DNA of 6,194 nt from an uncultured Sphingobacteriaceae bacterium (GCA_937875035.1 CALNCF010000418.1:1-6194); one strand, 5' to 3'. Counted from the first letter of the stretch, positions 1-6,194 are shown. Program-made: numbers and translations. The notes: generated by a model not told the origin, from the letters alone.

Positions 1-148
1 CCAGGCTTTCATCATCCTTGTCCATGATCCCGCCCGGTATCGCCCATAAGCCTTTATATGGGTCGTTCTTTCGTTTGATCAGGATGATTTCATCACCCGG
101 GAATTCAATAATGATATCCGCGGTAAGCGTAACGAATTTCTCGTGCAT
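1..148 (-). CDS. Nudix hydrolase, N-terminal part (runs off the window edge)
   Basis: Forty-nine complete codons are visible from an ATG at 148, and the frame is open to base 1. The peptide begins MHEKFVTLTADIII and continues with a hydrophobic strand, an IKRKNDPYKGLW segment and IPGG. This order (beta strand, charged turn, GxWxxPGG) is the standard lead-in to the Nudix box, so the product is expected to hydrolyse nucleoside diphosphates linked to another moiety, such as ADP-ribose or oxidised nucleotides. The substrate cannot be told from this part. The catalytic REUxEE helix lies outside the window. The spacing after the second Gly of PGG (IMDKDD, then E) is one residue longer than the classical Gx5E, or else the first Glu is replaced by Asp. 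No Shine-Dalgarno sequence precedes the start, as is normal for Bacteroidota. The 130 bases between this start and the upstream tRNA terminator hold only a weak promoter-like TAACTTTA (202-195) without a convincing TTG partner. Confidence 0.85.
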   Translation of the reverse strand, partial: MHEKFVTLTADIIIEFPGDEIILIKRKNDPYKGLWAIPGGIMDKDDESL

Positions 149-278
149 AAGATGTGAGTTATAGTGATGGATCACAGGCAGAGCGCTGCTCCGGTAAAGT
201 TAAAGAATAGGGTTTGATATAGGAAAGAAGGATAAGCGAGGCTGACAGGGTGTAACGAACAGGCCGGTCTTATAATAA

Positions 279-312
279 AAAGAGCGTGTCTGCCGAAGCA
301 TTCACGCTCTTT
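279..312 (-). terminator. Intrinsic terminator of tRNA-Leu, UUCG loop
   Basis: A 10-bp perfect stem (312-303 with 288-279, CACGCTCTTT and its complement) encloses a second short stem capped by C(UUCG)G, an extra-stable tetraloop on the minus strand. A T-rich tail, TTTTATTATAAG, follows at 280-269. It starts 9 bases past the tRNA 3' end and precedes the Nudix gene, so it separates the two transcription units. Confidence 0.85.
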
Positions 313-321
313 AAATGGTAG

Positions 322-403
322 TGCCCAAGACTGGACTCGAACCAGCACGCCTTGCAGCGCCGCCTCCTGAAGACGGTGCGTCTACCAATTTCGCCACTTG
401 GGC
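322..403 (-). tRNA. tRNA-Leu(CAG)
   Basis: On the minus strand the cloverleaf is complete. The 7-bp acceptor stem is GCCCAAG pairing with CTTGGGC. A D arm follows with stem GCG/CGC and a loop containing TTGGTAGA. The anticodon stem is CCGTC/GGCGG, with loop TTCAGGA giving anticodon CAG at 369-367. A long variable arm (class II tRNA) and a T arm with TTCGAGT complete the fold. Anticodon CAG, the long variable arm and discriminator base A at 322 identify leucine, reading CUG codons. The 3' CCA is not encoded (CTA follows the discriminator), so it must be added by CCA-adding enzyme. The gene stands alone, with its own promoter and terminator. Confidence 0.97.
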
Positions 404-427
404 CCTGCTTCATTGCTGAAGAGGCCA

Positions 428-457
428 CAAAAATAAACGTATTTTTATACTTATCAA
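428..457 (-). promoter_or_regulatory. Bacteroidota sigma-A-type promoter for tRNA-Leu
   Basis: On the minus strand TTG (457-455) is followed after 19 bases by TATTTTTG (435-428), a perfect match to the Bacteroidota -7 element TAnnTTTG with its -33 TTG. The sequence around it is very AT-rich. Transcription would start near 421-423, about 20 bases before the mature tRNA 5' end at 403, which leaves a short leader for RNase P to remove. Confidence 0.75.
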
Positions 458-488
458 TTTTTAATTGGATTTTTTGAAAGAAATAAAA

Positions 489-535
489 GCCCGGCTTATT
501 TAATGCTTGTAAGCCATGTAGTTAGGAAGCCGGGT
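489..535 (-). terminator. Second terminator-like hairpin ahead of the tRNA promoter
   Basis: AAGCCGGG (527-534) and CCCGGCTT (490-497) form an 8-bp perfect GC-rich stem, extendable by one G-T pair, with a 29-base loop. On the minus strand it is followed by the T-rich run CTTTTATTTCTTTC. The loop is longer than in most intrinsic terminators, so efficiency is uncertain. It lies between the first terminator at 606-634 and the tRNA promoter, where it could catch read-through. The plus strand has only A-rich sequence after it, so it is not a plus-strand terminator. Confidence 0.5.
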
Positions 536-605
536 AAAAAATAAAACCAGGTGATATATCCGCGCAGAGGGCCGGATACGGGCAGGCTGTCATGCCGGTC
601 AAAAG

Positions 606-634
606 AAAACGCCCCTCATAATGTGGGGCGTTTT
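606..634 (-). terminator. Intrinsic terminator of the Asp-box propeller gene
   Basis: A 10-bp perfect stem (AAAACGCCCC at 606-615 with GGGGCGTTTT at 625-634) has a 9-base loop. On the minus strand the stem is followed by CTTTTG. It lies 60 bases past the stop codon of the gene ending at 695. The A and T ends of the stem make it symmetrical, so it could also stop plus-strand transcripts. Confidence 0.85.
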
Positions 635-694
635 GTAGAACTGTTCTTCGAAATGGCCTCAGCAAGCACCTTGCCATGCCATGTCCGGATGCGC

Positions 695-2869
695 TTATTT
701 CAGCACGATCTTGGTGCACAAGATGCTGTCCGCAGTAGCAGCGCGAACGAGGTAAGTGCCCGCAGGCTTACCGCCCAGGTCGAGCGAAGCCCCCGCTGTT
801 ACCGGTCCGGTAGTCAATACTTTTCTCCCCACCAGGTCGAAGACCTCCACTTGTACAAAGTCGAGCGCAGGTAACGTGAATCGTCCTTCTGTAGGGTTTG
901 GATAAACCATTAGCGCGGATGTTGCAGCAGTTGTAAATATCCCGGTGCTGTTTCCGCTGATGCGTTTCGACAGAACCTGTCCCTGCGTTCCGCACAGGAA
1001 GAGCTGGTCATCAACCCGGGTAAAGCGGGTCAGGCTATGATTGCTTCCCAGGTTCGGCGTATTCCAGGTCGCGCCGCCATCAGTCGTGTACATATAAAAT
1101 CCGGAGCCGCCCGCTACGTAACCGGTATCGGCGCTGCTGAAATAAACACTGTACATGTCCGGGTTATTGTAGGGGTCGGTGGTCACTGTCGAATCGTAAT
1201 TCGTAACGGTCGTCCAGTTTTCCCCGCCGTCGGTCGATTTCCATAAGTGGGTACCTGTTGCCCAGCCCGTGTTGCCACTTGTGAAGAAGATATCCCATAC
1301 CGAAGAGTACGAGGCCGCTGAGCTGAGGTTCATGCGTGTCCATGTTTCACCCCCGTCGCTGCTTTTGATCAGCACGGCGTGGTCGGTGGTATCCTTTCCT
1401 CCGCAGAAGATCGTCTGCTCGTCAGAAAACCACATCCGGTTGAGCCTGTGAATGCCCGGGATGATCTTCGTGTTCCAGGTAACCCCACCGTCCGAAGAGT
1501 AAGCAAGATCCTCCTTCGCCGCAGGCTGCCCTACGGCAAATACCTTACCGGTAGCCGGGCGGTACGCCAGGTCGAACAGGGTTCCGTTGTAATAGGAGTA
1601 TGCGCCGGTGCTCCAGTTCTGCCCGTTGTCGTTCGAATGATAAATGAACCCGCCGGTACCCATGCCGATCACGTTATTCCCTGTCGTAAAGGCAAGGGTG
1701 TGGACTGTGAATTCCGGGTTGGTAGCCGCCTCGTTCCAGGTATGACCACCATCCGCTGTATAATAGATCTTACCATTATCACCGGAGCTTACGCCGGTGT
1801 TCGCATCCTTAAATACAATAGAGCTGAAATTGAACGCTCTTGCTACCGAAGTGGCTGTCCATGCGGTGGCCCCGCCGGTAGTATGCATCACCGATCCGCT
1901 TTCGCCTACGGCGATGAGCTCACTGCCGTTCAGCACACGGATCACATTCGCGCCTGCCAGCCCGTTCGGCATGCTCATCTCTGTCCAGGTCAGACCGGCA
2001 TCAGTTGTTTTGGCAAACCGGGCTTCCGGGTAGAGGTAGATGCCGTATCGCTTCATGCTGAGCACGGCAGTATTCGCATCCAGCCAGGCAACGGAATTCT
2101 TGTCGCCCGAAGCATCTACTTTCGAGCCTGTCCAGGTGGTTCCGCCATTCGTGGTCACATATACTGAATCGTCTGCACCATAGATGCAGCCCGTCTGCTG
2201 GTTATAGAAAGACGCGTATTTGAAGTGCACCGTAGGGGTGTTCATCCGTGTCCACGTGCTACCGTTGCTGGTTGTATAGAGTTTCCCGCGGTCCCAGTCT
2301 ACGAGGGTGAGGTACCCGGTAGTCGTGCCGGTCATCGAGATATTTCCCGGCTTATCGTTCCCGGTACGGTCGGGCAGGGCAACGGTGGTCCAGTTGGTTC
2401 CGCCGTCTGCCGTCACCTCGAAGCCATACATACGTAAGCGATAGCCGTGATCTGCATCGGTAAAGCTTACCAGTCGCAGGTAGAGCCTTATTACCTGCGA
2501 CTGGTAATAAGGCTCTACCTGCGTAACCGAGGTCCAGGTAGAACCGCCGTCTGTTGTTTTCACAATGAAAGAATCGCCCACGGCATATCCTGTCTGCTCA
2601 TCAACAAAGGAAATATCATAAATAGGCTCATCCGGGCGGCTGAGGTAAGGAGGCGTAATGCGCGACCAGGTATGGCCGCCATCGGTGGATTTCTGGATCA
2701 TGCCCCCGGTTCCGGCCATGAACACCAGGTTGCTGTTCACCACGTTCAGCGCGGTGTAGTCGGCCGCCGGGACTGTAGGGTTCAGGTAGTTCCAGCCGTC
2801 GGCGTACTGCGCGGAAACATTCCCGTACAGCGCCAGCGCCATGAACATAAGAGTAAGTGTTTTTTTCAT
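695..2869 (-). CDS. Secreted Asp-box/Ycf48-like beta-propeller protein with T9SS sorting domain
   Basis: The 724-residue product starts with a clear signal peptide, MKKTLTLMFMALALYGNVSA, with likely cleavage before Gln21. Residues 61-602 hold thirteen Asp-box motifs of the form S/T-x-D-x-G-x-T-W at about 61, 105, 153, 200, 239, 288, 329 (degenerate), 371, 412, 458, 503, 545 and 595, a spacing of 39-50. These mark blades of a BNR/Ycf48-like propeller, a fold found in sialidases, sortilins and photosystem assembly factors. No sialidase catalytic set was recognised. Residues 653-724 form a T9SS type A sorting domain (YPNPTEGRF, VEVFDLVGRKV, AGTYLVRA, final KIVLK), so the protein should cross the outer membrane by T9SS and be released or anchored at the surface. 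The frame stays open upstream to an ATG at 3019, but that start lies past the promoter and on the preceding terminator. The start at 2869 gives a proper signal peptide; the adjacent ATG at 2872 would add one Met. The ligand is unknown. Residues 116-132 are encoded by an inverted-repeat structure. Confidence 0.93.
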   Translation of the reverse strand: MKKTLTLMFMALALYGNVSAQYADGWNYLNPTVPAADYTALNVVNSNLVFMAGTGGMIQKSTDGGHTWSRITPPYLSRPDEPIYDISFVDEQTGYAVGDSFIVKTTDGGSTWTSVTQVEPYYQSQVIRLYLRLVSFTDADHGYRLRMYGFEVTADGGTNWTTVALPDRTGNDKPGNISMTGTTTGYLTLVDWDRGKLYTTSNGSTWTRMNTPTVHFKYASFYNQQTGCIYGADDSVYVTTNGGTTWTGSKVDASGDKNSVAWLDANTAVLSMKRYGIYLYPEARFAKTTDAGLTWTEMSMPNGLAGANVIRVLNGSELIAVGESGSVMHTTGGATAWTATSVARAFNFSSIVFKDANTGVSSGDNGKIYYTADGGHTWNEAATNPEFTVHTLAFTTGNNVIGMGTGGFIYHSNDNGQNWSTGAYSYYNGTLFDLAYRPATGKVFAVGQPAAKEDLAYSSDGGVTWNTKIIPGIHRLNRMWFSDEQTIFCGGKDTTDHAVLIKSSDGGETWTRMNLSSAASYSSVWDIFFTSGNTGWATGTHLWKSTDGGENWTTVTNYDSTVTTDPYNNPDMYSVYFSSADTGYVAGGSGFYMYTTDGGATWNTPNLGSNHSLTRFTRVDDQLFLCGTQGQVLSKRISGNSTGIFTTAATSALMVYPNPTEGRFTLPALDFVQVEVFDLVGRKVLTTGPVTAGASLDLGGKPAGTYLVRAATADSILCTKIVLK
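2467..2523. repeat. Two overlapping perfect inverted repeats inside the propeller gene
   Basis: Bases 2475-2495 pair perfectly with 2503-2523 (21-bp arms, 7-base loop TGCGACT). Bases 2467-2482 also pair perfectly with 2492-2507 (16-bp arms, 9-base loop). The two hairpins share most of their bases and so exclude each other. The 8-mer TACCTGCG occurs at 2492-2499 and again at 2516-2523, exactly 24 bases apart. The structure lies wholly within the coding frame and corresponds to residues 116-132 of the encoded protein. Confidence 0.97.
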
Positions 2870-2896
2870 CATGCTGAGTGTTTTGGTTTTCAGGGA

Positions 2897-2927
2897 TAAA
2901 AGTACGGAAGCTGCGAAGCGGCGGCAA
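2897..2927 (-). promoter_or_regulatory. Probable Bacteroidota promoter of the propeller gene
   Basis: On the minus strand TTG (2927-2925) is followed after 20 bases by TACTTTTA (2904-2897), matching seven of eight positions including the two free ones in the -7 consensus TAnnTTTG. Transcription would start near 2890, giving a leader of about 20 bases, A- and C-rich (GAAAACCAAAACACTCAGC), before the ATG pair at 2872/2869. No Shine-Dalgarno sequence is present, as is typical of the phylum. Its position downstream of the terminator at 2989-3013 supports separate transcription of the two large genes. Confidence 0.55.
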
Positions 2928-2988
2928 TCCGTAGTGATACGGAAATCATATACCATGCGGCACGTAGCAGCGCCCCCTGCACATAAAA

Positions 2989-3013
2989 AAAGCCCGGAAT
3001 TACTCCGGGCTTT
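2989..3013 (-). terminator. Intrinsic terminator of the large modular protein gene
   Basis: A 10-bp perfect stem (AAAGCCCGGA at 2989-2998 with TCCGGGCTTT at 3004-3013) has a 5-base loop and is followed on the minus strand by an unbroken T run through 2984. It lies 29 bases after the stop codon at 3042 and is a textbook rho-independent terminator. Confidence 0.92.
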
Positions 3014-3041
3014 CTTCACTTTTTATATGAACAAACAAACA

Positions 3042-6000
3042 CTATTCCTGTGAAAGGATCCTGGCGACAGTAGTCTTCGCGTCTACCGTTAAGCGGATCA
3101 TATATATGCCCGCGCGGCCAGCGGAAGCATCCCAGGTATAAGCCTGCTCACCGCTGAGGTACTGCTGTTCGGCCAGCGTACTGATCTTCCTGCCAAGCAG
3201 ATCGTATATTTCTAAGGTAACGATGCCCGGTGCAGGCAATTCGAAACGGATATTCGTCTGCGCACGGAAAGGATTAGGCTGTGCAGACAAGCGGAATTCG
3301 TTTGATGCAACAGCCGAAACACCGGTGCTTGTTCCGCTTACACTGATAGTCTCGCGGTATACCGACTGGCAACCGTTAGCTACTGAGGTAACGGTGAGGG
3401 TAACGGTATAGGTCCCGGCCTGTGCATAGGTATGTGCAGGATTCACCAGGGAAGAAACATTCCCGTCGCCGAACTGCCAGGTATAGAACACACCGTTCTG
3501 TCTTTCCGGCTCGAACTGCACCTTCAGACTGGTAGCCGTATAGCTGAACTGCGCAAGAGGCGCAGGCTTGTGGCTGATGGTGATCTCATCTTCAGCAGCG
3601 CAGCCAAACGTGCTGGTCACGATCACCCGGTAAGTGCCTGCATCGCTGGTGCGCAGCGACTGGGTCGTTGCGATCTCCGCGCCATCTTTCAGCCATACAT
3701 AGGCAGCTCCCGGGTTACCGGCCTGGAGGGTAATAGTATCGCTGCTGCAGATGAGCAGGTCATCGCCCAGTTGAACGACCGGCAGGGCGCGGATGCCCAG
3801 GTTGATGGTATCCTCGCGGAAGCAACCGTTCAGCGTAACGCGAACGGTATAGCTTCCCGCTGTGCGTACAAGAATGGAAGAGCTGGTATCGCCTGTCGAC
3901 CACTGATAGCTTGCGCCTGCGATCTGACCGGCATCAAAGCGGATGCTGTCGCCGGCACAGATTGCTGTATCCGCGCCGAGGGTTGCTTCCGGTAAGGCTT
4001 TGAACGTGACATGGATCGACGAGTAATCGTCGCACCCGGCTGCATTCGTGATCTGCAGGGTATAGGTTCCCGTGGTGGTTACCGTGATGGAAGAAGTGGT
4101 ATCACCGGTGCTCCACAGGTATGTGCTGCCGCTTATTCCCGCGCTCAGCCTGAGTGCTTCTCCTTCACAGAGGCTCGTATCTGCACCGAGTGTGAACGAT
4201 TGCGGCGAGTGTACCCGGAAATAACGGCTCACCGGCGACTCGCAGCCTGTGCCCAGGTTCCTGATGGTCGCGCTCAGGATCAGCGTGCTGTCGACATCAC
4301 CCCCGGCGGTGATGTATCGCAGGGTAAGGCCATCGGCAAAGAAGCTTCCCTGCGGAAGAGCTCCGCCTGTAGTACTGAGCTTCAGGTCATCTGCCAGCCA
4401 CGTAATGGTATGATCTGCCGCATTAAAGCCGGCAGGAGGGGTTAGCACATAGGTAAGGGTATCGGCTATGCAGGCGGCATCCGGTGCTGTGAGGCTGCCG
4501 TCATGAGCCGTTCCGTTGAACGGAGCCGAGGACGCGATGCTCATGCCCGCCGGACGTGGTAAAGGATTTACAGTCACCGGCACACGTACCGATCCGCAGC
4601 CCGGACGTTCGGTGGTAATGGTCCATTCGTACAGGTAATAATAGTAATCAGGCATGGCATAATTGACCACCAATTGGTTGGTGATCACCACCGCGTCGTT
4701 AGACGAAGCGTAAGGGAAGCTGGCGCCGCCGGTCTGGCGGTATAGCTGAACGGTAGTAGCTGTTCCGGTCAGGTCCATGCGGTAATTGCCAGGCTGTAAG
4801 GTATGCTCTACCGGGAGCCTCAGCCGTTGTGGCGAGCCTGCCGGCACATTGATCTGGATATTCCTTGTGAATACCGTCCCCGTGTTCGATCCGTTCATGA
4901 TCCGCAGTACGAGGTTCCCGCTGCTTCCGCCGTAGGCGTACACGGTTACGCTGTCGATCTGGCTGGTACGGTTCACGGTAAAGGCCAGCTGGAAATTCGT
5001 GTACAGGGTATAATAGCCGCCGTATGCTGCAGAGCCCGTTGTGTCGGCGCCCAGCTCATCCTGCTGGCGTGTATCGGCGCTTGCCTGTGCATAGTAAGTG
5101 ACCGGCGCCGTAACCGGTGGGGTCAGGAATTGGGCCGAGTCCGATAGCAGGGTACCACCCAGCTCCGCGTCATACCATTGAATAGAAGAGGCTGAGCTTG
5201 CCGTCAGGCTGATGCGCTCGTTCTCGCAAACGTCTACCTGTGTATACGGTAATACCGGCGAAGCAGGGATCGCATAGATCAGCGCTGCTGCTGCAATACT
5301 GTCGTTGCCGGAATTGGTATCGCCCGTAAGGGAAACATAGGCCCGGATCTGCAGCTCCCCGGAGCTGTTCACACTGTTGTAATAGCCAATGGTCACGGTG
5401 TCGTAGGCATTGGATGCGAGGCTGCCGGTATACTGGAAATGAAGGCTGTCGTTCACCGCGCCGCGAAGCAGGGCCGTAATGCCGAAATTGCTTTGCGCGG
5501 CCGAGCCTAAGTTATGAATGATCGCCGTGATGCTGTCTGATACCACCCCGCAAAGCACTTCGCCCGGGTGCAGGAAGCCGACCATGCGGATATCGGTGGC
5601 AGAAGGCTGGAACTCATCCGCGCCGATGCAGGGTGCTGAAGGGTTGCGCAGCTCCCCGTCGATATCGGTCGTGATCCCTGCCAGGCTGCCTGCTTTTCCG
5701 TACAGTGAGATTCCCTGTACATGCAGGTCGCTGTCGGAAACGTGCAGAGGGTCTGCGCTCATAGAGGCCGCATTGCCCAGGGTCAGCGTACGCAGGTCGG
5801 CCAGGCTGGTAATATCACCCGCCATATAGCCCATCATACCCTGCGCGCCTGAGGTATAAAAGTTATTATGATTGAACTGTGCATATGCAGCGGCCGGTAC
5901 TTCCGAATACCAGGCATAGGTGCGGGCTGCCGGGCTTTCCGGGTTGTGCACTTGCGTACTGAATGTATTGTTACGGATATCAAGATTCGAAAGCGTTCCG

Positions 6001-6194
6001 GTACTGTCGATCCGCAGCGCGGCCGATAACGCGTTCGCGCTGTTCGTGCTTCCCGAAAGCAGCACGCTGTTATAATAGAGCTTCAGCGCATCCGCGTCGC
6101 CCGAGATACGGATACCGTAAATGGCGTTCCGGCTATAGCCGGTATTATGCCCGATGTCGCCGATCCCCGAGATCATGTTATTGTCCAGCGTATC
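3042..6194 (-). CDS. Large modular T9SS cargo protein (beta-helix, Ig-like, PKD), C-terminal part
   Basis: The frame is open to the window edge, with 1050 residues visible and the N-terminus missing; the ATG at 6176 is internal. Residue 1 here is the codon at 6194. Residues 1-195 resemble the end of a right-handed beta-helix, with NNMISG-type turns and the closing motifs DIDGELRN and IGADEF. Residues 202-307 look like a CARDB-type beta domain. Residues 319-371 match the Bacteroidota Ig-like module with IQWYD, GGTLL and TYYAQA. Residues 379-530 form a beta-sandwich-like region with no family I can name, followed by an unclassified stretch to about 662. Three Ig-like repeats follow at about 669-732, 738-800 and 806-874; the first two share LGADT, C, W-STGDT and G-YT motifs. 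A PKD domain (WQFGDG, HTYAQAGTYTVTLTV) lies at 879-954. Residues 970-1050 are a T9SS type A sorting domain (QPNPFRAQTNIRFEL, LEIYDLLGRKI, AGIYMIRLT). No catalytic residues are evident in the visible part. A surface adhesin or a carbohydrate- or matrix-binding role is plausible but inferred. Confidence 0.93.
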   Translation of the reverse strand, partial: DTLDNNMISGIGDIGHNTGYSRNAIYGIRISGDADALKLYYNSVLLSGSTNSANALSAALRIDSTGTLSNLDIRNNTFSTQVHNPESPAARTYAWYSEVPAAAYAQFNHNNFYTSGAQGMMGYMAGDITSLADLRTLTLGNAASMSADPLHVSDSDLHVQGISLYGKAGSLAGITTDIDGELRNPSAPCIGADEFQPSATDIRMVGFLHPGEVLCGVVSDSITAIIHNLGSAAQSNFGITALLRGAVNDSLHFQYTGSLASNAYDTVTIGYYNSVNSSGELQIRAYVSLTGDTNSGNDSIAAAALIYAIPASPVLPYTQVDVCENERISLTASSASSIQWYDAELGGTLLSDSAQFLTPPVTAPVTYYAQASADTRQQDELGADTTGSAAYGGYYTLYTNFQLAFTVNRTSQIDSVTVYAYGGSSGNLVLRIMNGSNTGTVFTRNIQINVPAGSPQRLRLPVEHTLQPGNYRMDLTGTATTVQLYRQTGGASFPYASSNDAVVITNQLVVNYAMPDYYYYLYEWTITTERPGCGSVRVPVTVNPLPRPAGMSIASSAPFNGTAHDGSLTAPDAACIADTLTYVLTPPAGFNAADHTITWLADDLKLSTTGGALPQGSFFADGLTLRYITAGGDVDSTLILSATIRNLGTGCESPVSRYFRVHSPQSFTLGADTSLCEGEALRLSAGISGSTYLWSTGDTTSSITVTTTGTYTLQITNAAGCDDYSSIHVTFKALPEATLGADTAICAGDSIRFDAGQIAGASYQWSTGDTSSSILVRTAGSYTVRVTLNGCFREDTINLGIRALPVVQLGDDLLICSSDTITLQAGNPGAAYVWLKDGAEIATTQSLRTSDAGTYRVIVTSTFGCAAEDEITISHKPAPLAQFSYTATSLKVQFEPERQNGVFYTWQFGDGNVSSLVNPAHTYAQAGTYTVTLTVTSVANGCQSVYRETISVSGTSTGVSAVASNEFRLSAQPNPFRAQTNIRFELPAPGIVTLEIYDLLGRKISTLAEQQYLSGEQAYTWDASAGRAGIYMIRLTVDAKTTVARILSQE

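Noticed and set aside
500..517. Tiny minus-strand frame MAYKH inside the loop of the 489-535 hairpin, resembling an attenuator leader peptide
   Set aside because: Five codons, no clear promoter or ribosome entry, and the gene downstream is a tRNA with its own promoter, so attenuation makes no sense here.
522..719. Minus-strand frame of 65 codons overlapping the end of the propeller gene
   Set aside because: It runs through the intrinsic terminator at 606-634 and has no start signal or recognisable protein features.
1379..2167. Plus-strand open frame of 262 codons
   Set aside because: It lies opposite the propeller gene, lacks recognisable domains and has a low-complexity composition typical of an antisense shadow in GC-rich coding DNA.
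3432..3995. Plus-strand open frame of 187 codons
   Set aside because: It is antisense to the Ig-like and PKD repeats of the modular protein, with no domain and no promoter or start signal; its length follows from the repeats opposite it.
4150..4400. Possible CRISPR or tandem DNA repeats in the Ig-like region
   Set aside because: The repeats are at protein level, spaced about 69 residues apart, and have diverged at DNA level; no regular short direct repeats with spacers are present.
4669..4689. Two adjacent 10-bp palindromes (ACCAATTGGT and GGTGATCACC)
   Set aside because: They lie within coding sequence, far from any promoter, and short palindromes of this size can arise by chance in a 6-kb window.
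6176..6176. ATG at 6176 as the start of the modular protein gene
   Set aside because: The frame remains open to the window edge, and the sequence at this point is already inside a beta-helix-like repeat with no signal peptide, although a T9SS cargo needs one.

Overview
The window looks like chromosomal DNA from a Bacteroidota bacterium, probably a GC-richer lineage such as Chitinophagia; the lineage is inference. The main evidence is two large genes whose products both end in a type IX secretion system (T9SS) type A sorting domain. Further support comes from promoters of the Bacteroidota form (TTG, about 20 nt, then TAnnTTTG) and from the lack of Shine-Dalgarno sequences. Every supported gene lies on the minus strand, so the biological reading order runs from high to low coordinates.

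Layout in transcription order: (1) 6194-3042 is the 3' part of a very large modular secreted or cell-surface protein. It carries a beta-helix-like region, CARDB-like and Ig-like modules, a beta-sandwich, three Ig-like repeats, a PKD domain and a T9SS tail, and it ends at a strong intrinsic terminator (3013-2989). (2) A promoter at 2927-2897 precedes a second T9SS cargo gene (2869-695). Its product has a signal peptide, a long Asp-box/Ycf48-like beta-propeller region and a T9SS tail. An unusual pair of overlapping perfect inverted repeats lies inside this gene at 2467-2523. (3) The stretch 694-404 has no gene. It holds the gene's terminator (634-606), a second terminator-like hairpin (535-489) and a consensus promoter (457-428). 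(4) tRNA-Leu(CAG) lies at 403-322, with its own UUCG-loop terminator at 312-279. (5) The first 49 codons of a Nudix hydrolase gene (148-1) run off the window edge.

Each unit appears to be transcribed separately. The two large genes are probably unlinked T9SS cargoes that share the same export and surface-attachment route rather than one operon. I see no defence system, mobile element, CRISPR array or clearly new multi-gene system. The most notable signal is the inverted-repeat structure at 2467-2523, which reads like a 24-bp in-frame insertion made by two successive fold-back template switches.
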